Shown here in pieces: positions 60,809 through 64,000 of a DNA stretch of 64,000 nucleotides. The position numbers were made by a program, and so were the translations under genes. The notes under the pieces are model-generated. The model was not told where the DNA came from. It searched no databases and worked only from the letters and a program-made list of their open reading frames with translations. The DNA comes from Desertivibrio insolitus (GTDB lineage Bacteria > Actinomycetota > Actinomycetes > Actinomycetales > Microbacteriaceae), in the NCBI RefSeq assembly GCF_017355965.1, contig NZ_JAFIQW010000007.1, positions 62,001-126,000 on the forward strand, in the 5' to 3' direction. The stretch's first letter is position 1, and each line of letters begins with the position of its first letter.

Positions 60809-62236
60809 ATGGCTTCTCCCGACCGGGCCCCCGCCCTCGACCCCCAGCTCCTCGACCGGCTCCGTCAGGCGGTGCAGGACGGCATGCCGGAGACGGTGTC
60901 CGACCTGTCCTCCCTCGTGAAGATCCCGAGCGTGTCGTGGGCGGCGTTCGACCCCGCGCACGTCGAGAAGAGCGCGGAGGCGGTCGCGGCGCTGCTCGAC
61001 GGGCTCGGCGTCTTCGACTCGGTGACCGTCGCCCAGTCGACGATCCCCGGCAGCGGCGAGGACGGAACTCCCGAGAAGGGCCAGCCCGCCGTGCTCGCGA
61101 CGCGAGCCGCCCGCAACGGCCGGCCGACGGTGCTGCTGTACGCGCACCACGACGTGCAGCCGCCCGGCAAGGACGAGGAGTGGGAGACCCCGCCCTTCGA
61201 GCCCACGGTGCGCGGCGACCGTCTGTACGGTCGCGGCGCGGCGGACGACAAGGCCGGCGTGATGGCGCACGTCGGCAGCATCCGCGCCCTCGTCGACGTG
61301 CTCGGGCCCGACTTCGACCTGGGTCTCGCCGTCTTCATCGAGGGGGAGGAGGAGTACGGCTCCCGCTCGTTCTCGCAGTTCCTCGAGGACCACCGCGACG
61401 AGCTCGCCGCCGACGCGATCGTCGTCGCCGACTCCAACAACTGGGACGTCGACACGCCCGCCCTCACCGTCGCCCTGCGCGGCAACGTGAAGTTCCAGCT
61501 GACCGTGTCGACCCTGGGCCACGCGTCGCACTCCGGCATGTTCGGCGGCGCCGTGCCCGACTCGATGCTCGCCACGATCAAGCTGCTGTCGACCCTGTGG
61601 GACGAGAACGGCTCCGTCGCCGTCGAGGGACTCACCAGCCACGACGCGCCCACGCCCGAGTACTCGGAGCAGCAGCTCCGCGAGGAGTCGGCGCTGCTCG
61701 AGGGGGTCAGGCCGGTCGGGACCGGCTCCATCCCGTCGCGGCTCTGGTACCAGCCCTCGATCACCGTCACCGGTATCGACGCTCCGAGCATCGCGAACGC
61801 CTCCAACACCCTCTCGGCGTCGACGACCGTCATGATCAGCGCCCGCATCGCGCCCGGGCAGAGCGCCGACGACGCGTACGCCGCGCTCGAGAGGCACCTC
61901 CGCGAGCACGCGCCGTTCGGAGCGCACGTCTCGTTCGCCGACCTCGACCTCGGCAACCCGTTCCTGGTCGACACGAGCGGCTGGGCCGTCGACGAGGCCG
62001 AGGCCGCGATGACGGATGCCTGGGACCGCGCGCCCCTCGAGATCGGCGTCGGCGGCTCCATCCCGTTCATCGCCGACCTCGTGCGCGTCTTCCCCGAGGC
62101 GCAGATCCTCGTGACGGGCGTCGAGGACCCCGACTCGCGGGCGCACAGTCCCAACGAGTCGCTGCACCTCGGCGTGTTCCGGCGCGCCGTGCTCACCGAG
62201 GCGCTGCTCCTGGCACGGCTCGACGCCCGCGGTTAG
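60809..62236 (+). CDS. M20 family dipeptidase
   Basis: A 475-residue di-zinc peptidase. Metal ligands and catalytic residues: LLYAHHDVQPPG (first His, Asp), LYGRGAADDKAGVMAHV (bridging Asp), FIEGEEEYGSRSF (catalytic Glu and ligand), and the C-terminal HSPNESLHLG (His). The dimerisation lid with TLGHASHSGMFGG lies between. It resembles CNDP/PepV-like dipeptidases that hydrolyse a range of dipeptides in the cytoplasm. No signal peptide. Confidence 0.92.
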   Translation: MASPDRAPALDPQLLDRLRQAVQDGMPETVSDLSSLVKIPSVSWAAFDPAHVEKSAEAVAALLDGLGVFDSVTVAQSTIPGSGEDGTPEKGQPAVLATRAARNGRPTVLLYAHHDVQPPGKDEEWETPPFEPTVRGDRLYGRGAADDKAGVMAHVGSIRALVDVLGPDFDLGLAVFIEGEEEYGSRSFSQFLEDHRDELAADAIVVADSNNWDVDTPALTVALRGNVKFQLTVSTLGHASHSGMFGGAVPDSMLATIKLLSTLWDENGSVAVEGLTSHDAPTPEYSEQQLREESALLEGVRPVGTGSIPSRLWYQPSITVTGIDAPSIANASNTLSASTTVMISARIAPGQSADDAYAALERHLREHAPFGAHVSFADLDLGNPFLVDTSGWAVDEAEAAMTDAWDRAPLEIGVGGSIPFIADLVRVFPEAQILVTGVEDPDSRAHSPNESLHLGVFRRAVLTEALLLARLDARG

Positions 62237-62239
62237 ACT
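62234..62239 (+). promoter_or_regulatory. -10 box of the iron-sulfur carrier gene
   Basis: TAGACT overlaps the dipeptidase stop and lies 42 bases before the ATG at 62282; AGGAGA is the ribosome site. Confidence 0.5.
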
Positions 62240-62281
62240 TCTCCGGACCTCAGCGCTCTGCAGGGAAGATCAGGAGACAGC

Positions 62282-62632
62282 ATGTCGGACACGACGATGA
62301 CCGCCACCCACGGTGTCAGCCTCACCGAGGCCGCCACGTCCAAGGTGAAGAGCCTGCTCACGCAGGAGGGCCGCGACGACCTGCGCCTCCGTCTCGCGGT
62401 GCAGCCCGGCGGCTGCTCGGGGCTGATCTACCAGCTCTACTTCGACGAGCGTCTGCTCGACGGCGACGCCACGCGCGACTTCGACGGTGTCGAGGTCGTC
62501 GTCGACAAGATGAGCGTCCCCTACCTCGACGGCGCCTCGATCGACTTCGAGGACACGATCCAGAAGCAGGGCTTCACGATCGACAACCCCAACGCGCAGG
62601 GCAGCTGCGCGTGCGGTGACAGCTTCCACTGA
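62282..62632 (+). CDS. erpA: ErpA/HesB-type iron-sulfur cluster carrier
   Basis: A 116-residue A-type carrier. The three cluster-binding Cys are in VQPGGCSGLIYQLYFDE near residue 42 and in the C-terminal QGSCACGDSFH. It delivers [4Fe-4S] or [2Fe-2S] clusters to target enzymes. The placement just before cytochrome c oxidase genes is common in actinobacteria. A hairpin terminator follows, so the oxidase genes have their own promoter. Confidence 0.93.
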   Translation: MSDTTMTATHGVSLTEAATSKVKSLLTQEGRDDLRLRLAVQPGGCSGLIYQLYFDERLLDGDATRDFDGVEVVVDKMSVPYLDGASIDFEDTIQKQGFTIDNPNAQGSCACGDSFH

Positions 62633-62652
62633 CATCCGCTTTCCCCTGCTTC

Positions 62653-62684
62653 GAGGGCGGCACCGGTTTCCCGGTGCCGCCCTC
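62653..62684 (+). terminator. Terminator after the iron-sulfur carrier gene
   Basis: A perfect 14-bp stem (62653-62666 with 62671-62684), loop TTTC, followed by CTTGCTTTC. Confidence 0.8.
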
Positions 62685-62747
62685 CTTGCTTTCTACCGAA
62701 CGTAGAAAAAGGGTCGGTCGAGGCCGGGTGGGCCGCTTCCGGGGCTA

Positions 62748-62753
62748 TAGGAT
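62748..62753 (+). promoter_or_regulatory. -10 box of the ctaC operon
   Basis: TAGGAT within CTATAGGATG, 37 bases before the GTG at 62791; GAGAGG is the ribosome site. Confidence 0.45.
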
Positions 62754-62790
62754 GAGGGAGATCCACCACCACAACACCGAGAGGTCACAG

Positions 62791-63726
62791 GTGCGCCGCA
62801 ATCGCCTCTTCCGCTGGGCTGCTATCCCGCTCGGCGCGGCCGTCGCCATCGTTCTCGCCGGCTGCAGCCAGGCCGCGTCCCAGGGCTTCCTGCCCGGGAC
62901 CACCGAGACGACCAACCACACGGGCCGCATCATCAACCTCTGGACCGGCTCCTGGGTGATCCTGCTCGGGGTCGGCGTCATCACGTGGAGCCTGATCATC
63001 TGGGCCGCCGTCGTGTACCGCCGCCGCCGCGGACAGACCGGGTTCCCCGTGCAGATGCGGTACAACATGCCGCTCGAGATCCTCTACACCGGCATCCCGC
63101 TGATCCTCGTGCTCGGCTTCTTCGCCTTCACGGCCCGTGACCAGGCCGCGATCGAGGAGCGCATCGAGGACCCCGACGTGCAGATCCAGGTCTACGGCAA
63201 GCGCTGGGGCTGGGACTTCAACTACGTCGACGAGGACGTGTACTTCCAGGGCACGCAGACGCAGGAGCAGCAGAACGGCAACGACGTCGTCGACGACTCC
63301 ATCCCGGTGCTCTACCTGCCGGTCGGCCAGAGCGTCGAGATCAAGCTCGACTCGCGCGACGTCGCCCACTCCTTCTGGGTGCTCGACTTCCTCTACAAGA
63401 AGGACGTCTACCCCTCGAAGAGCAACTACATGTACTTCGTCCCCCAGGAGGAGGGCGTCTACATGGGCAAGTGCGCGGAGCTCTGCGGTGAGTTCCACTC
63501 GCTGATGCTCTTCAAGGTCGCCGTCGTCTCCGAGGAGGAGTACGAGGCCTACACGCAGAGCCTGCGCGACGCAGGCAACGTCGGCCAGGTCGGCAACGAG
63601 CTCGACGCGTTCAGCACCGAGCCCGGCACCGGCGCACCCGGCGACGGGGAGCTCGCCCCCGAGGACGAGGAGTCCGGCGAGAACGACGTCGACACCAACG
63701 ATCTCGGACAGGAGGACGGCGAATGA
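62791..63726 (+). CDS. ctaC: Cytochrome c oxidase subunit II
   Basis: A 311-residue lipoprotein subunit of the aa3 oxidase. The signal peptide ends in the lipobox VLAGC (Cys 25). Two transmembrane helices follow (SWVILLGVGVITWSLIIWAAVVYR and LEILYTGIPLILVLGFFAFTA), then the periplasm-side CuA domain: YGKRWGWDFNY, DVAHSFWVLDF and GKCAELCGEFHSLM with the two Cys, Glu, His and Met ligands. The C-terminal ~45 residues are an acidic extension (EDEESGENDVDTNDLGQED). Electrons come from the cytochrome bc1 complex. GTG start after GAGAGG. Confidence 0.95.
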   Translation: MRRNRLFRWAAIPLGAAVAIVLAGCSQAASQGFLPGTTETTNHTGRIINLWTGSWVILLGVGVITWSLIIWAAVVYRRRRGQTGFPVQMRYNMPLEILYTGIPLILVLGFFAFTARDQAAIEERIEDPDVQIQVYGKRWGWDFNYVDEDVYFQGTQTQEQQNGNDVVDDSIPVLYLPVGQSVEIKLDSRDVAHSFWVLDFLYKKDVYPSKSNYMYFVPQEEGVYMGKCAELCGEFHSLMLFKVAVVSEEEYEAYTQSLRDAGNVGQVGNELDAFSTEPGTGAPGDGELAPEDEESGENDVDTNDLGQEDGE

Positions 63727-64000
63727 CGACCACGGCACCGCGTCCCACGACCACGGCCGGCAACGTCGGCCACACCCCGGGCGGCAGCAAGGCTGAGTCC
63801 CTCGGCGACACCATCGTCAAGTGGGTCACCTCGACCGACCACAAGACGATCGGGTACCTGTACCTGATCTCGTCGTTCCTGTACTTCTGCATCGGCGGCG
63901 TGATGGCCCTGATCATCCGCGCGCAGCTGTTCGAGCCCGGTCTCGAGCTGCTCCAGACCAAGGAGCAGTACAACCAGCTCTTCACGATGCACGGCACGAT
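63723..64000 (+). CDS. ctaD: Cytochrome c oxidase subunit I (3' end outside window)
   Basis: The first 92 codons of the heme-copper oxidase core. The ATG overlaps the ctaC stop (ATGA). After a Thr/Gly-rich start the family block IVKWVTSTDHKTIGYLYLIS appears, followed by the first helix (SSFLYFCIGGVMALIIRAQL), then YNQLFTMHGT where the window ends; this His region is the low-spin heme a ligand environment. The position directly after ctaC confirms the identity. Confidence 0.93.
   Translation, partial: MTTTAPRPTTTAGNVGHTPGGSKAESLGDTIVKWVTSTDHKTIGYLYLISSFLYFCIGGVMALIIRAQLFEPGLELLQTKEQYNQLFTMHGT

Noticed and set aside
1-64000. tRNA, rRNA, integrase, transposase or att-site signals.
   Set aside because: I searched by eye for cloverleaf cores (GGTTCGAAT-type arms), rRNA blocks and transposase or recombinase motifs and found none that holds.

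Overview
The window is a GC-rich (roughly 70 % by eye), densely coded stretch of an actinobacterial chromosome. It is most likely from the family Microbacteriaceae or a close relative. The division cluster has sepF, yggT and divIVA but no ftsA. MurE lacks the diaminopimelate signature, as expected for the unusual B-type peptidoglycans of that family. GTG and TTG starts with 4-base overlaps are frequent, and many genes appear to be transcribed without a leader. I see no rRNA, tRNA, CRISPR array, insertion sequence, prophage or origin.

Layout. 1-2.95 kb: the end of an olefin-biosynthesis cluster (fused oleBC, cut by the window edge, then oleD). 2.9-11.1 kb: accessory and stress-type genes (MFS transporter, dienelactone hydrolase, a lipoprotein / 27-residue membrane peptide / DUF6766 mini-operon, HAD phosphatase, SDR, DUF1206, DUF6098, and an M4 metalloprotease with its emfourin-type inhibitor). 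11.1-13.7 kb: CDP-alcohol phosphatidyltransferase, a GarA/OdhI-like FHA protein and two MerR regulators, the first FtsR-like. 13.7-14.1 kb: a non-coding repeat region. 14.1-20.3 kb: pyruvate carboxylase between two ParA/MinD-type ATPases, then peptide deformylase. 20.4-25.5 kb: acyl-CoA synthetase, ROK glucokinase, acyltransferase and class II DAHP synthase. 25.6-30.7 kb: PknL-like PASTA kinase, LysM cell-wall protein, Rv2175c-like DNA-binding protein, polyprenyl diphosphate synthase and DUF3040.

31.2-49.9 kb holds the complete division and cell wall (dcw) cluster: mraZ, rsmH, ftsL-like, ftsI, murE, murF, mraY, murD, ftsW, murG, murC, ftsQ, ftsZ, yggS, sepF, yggT, divIVA, then lspA and rluD. 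It starts with a MraZ-box promoter and carries a structured RNA candidate between mraZ and rsmH. 50.9-64 kb: GNAT acetyltransferase, dnaE, an alpha/beta hydrolase, one compositionally foreign gene, flavin reductase, hisD, nrdR, pyrD, DUF3043, M20 dipeptidase, an ErpA-type iron-sulfur carrier, ctaC and the start of ctaD.

How the parts fit. Most of the window is growth machinery: precursor synthesis (Mur enzymes, MraY, MurG), septum assembly (FtsZ, SepF, FtsW, FtsI, FtsQ, DivIVA), and likely control of these by MraZ, an FtsR-like regulator and a PASTA kinase. I found no clear new defence or mobile system. The observations most worth a second look are an over-represented octamer CGGATGCC that also forms terminator stems, a coupled 27-residue membrane peptide, a duplicated palindromic element at 13.8-14.04 kb, a MurE with a changed substrate motif, a two-hairpin RNA with complementary loops before rsmH, and a low-GC orphan gene at 56.1 kb.
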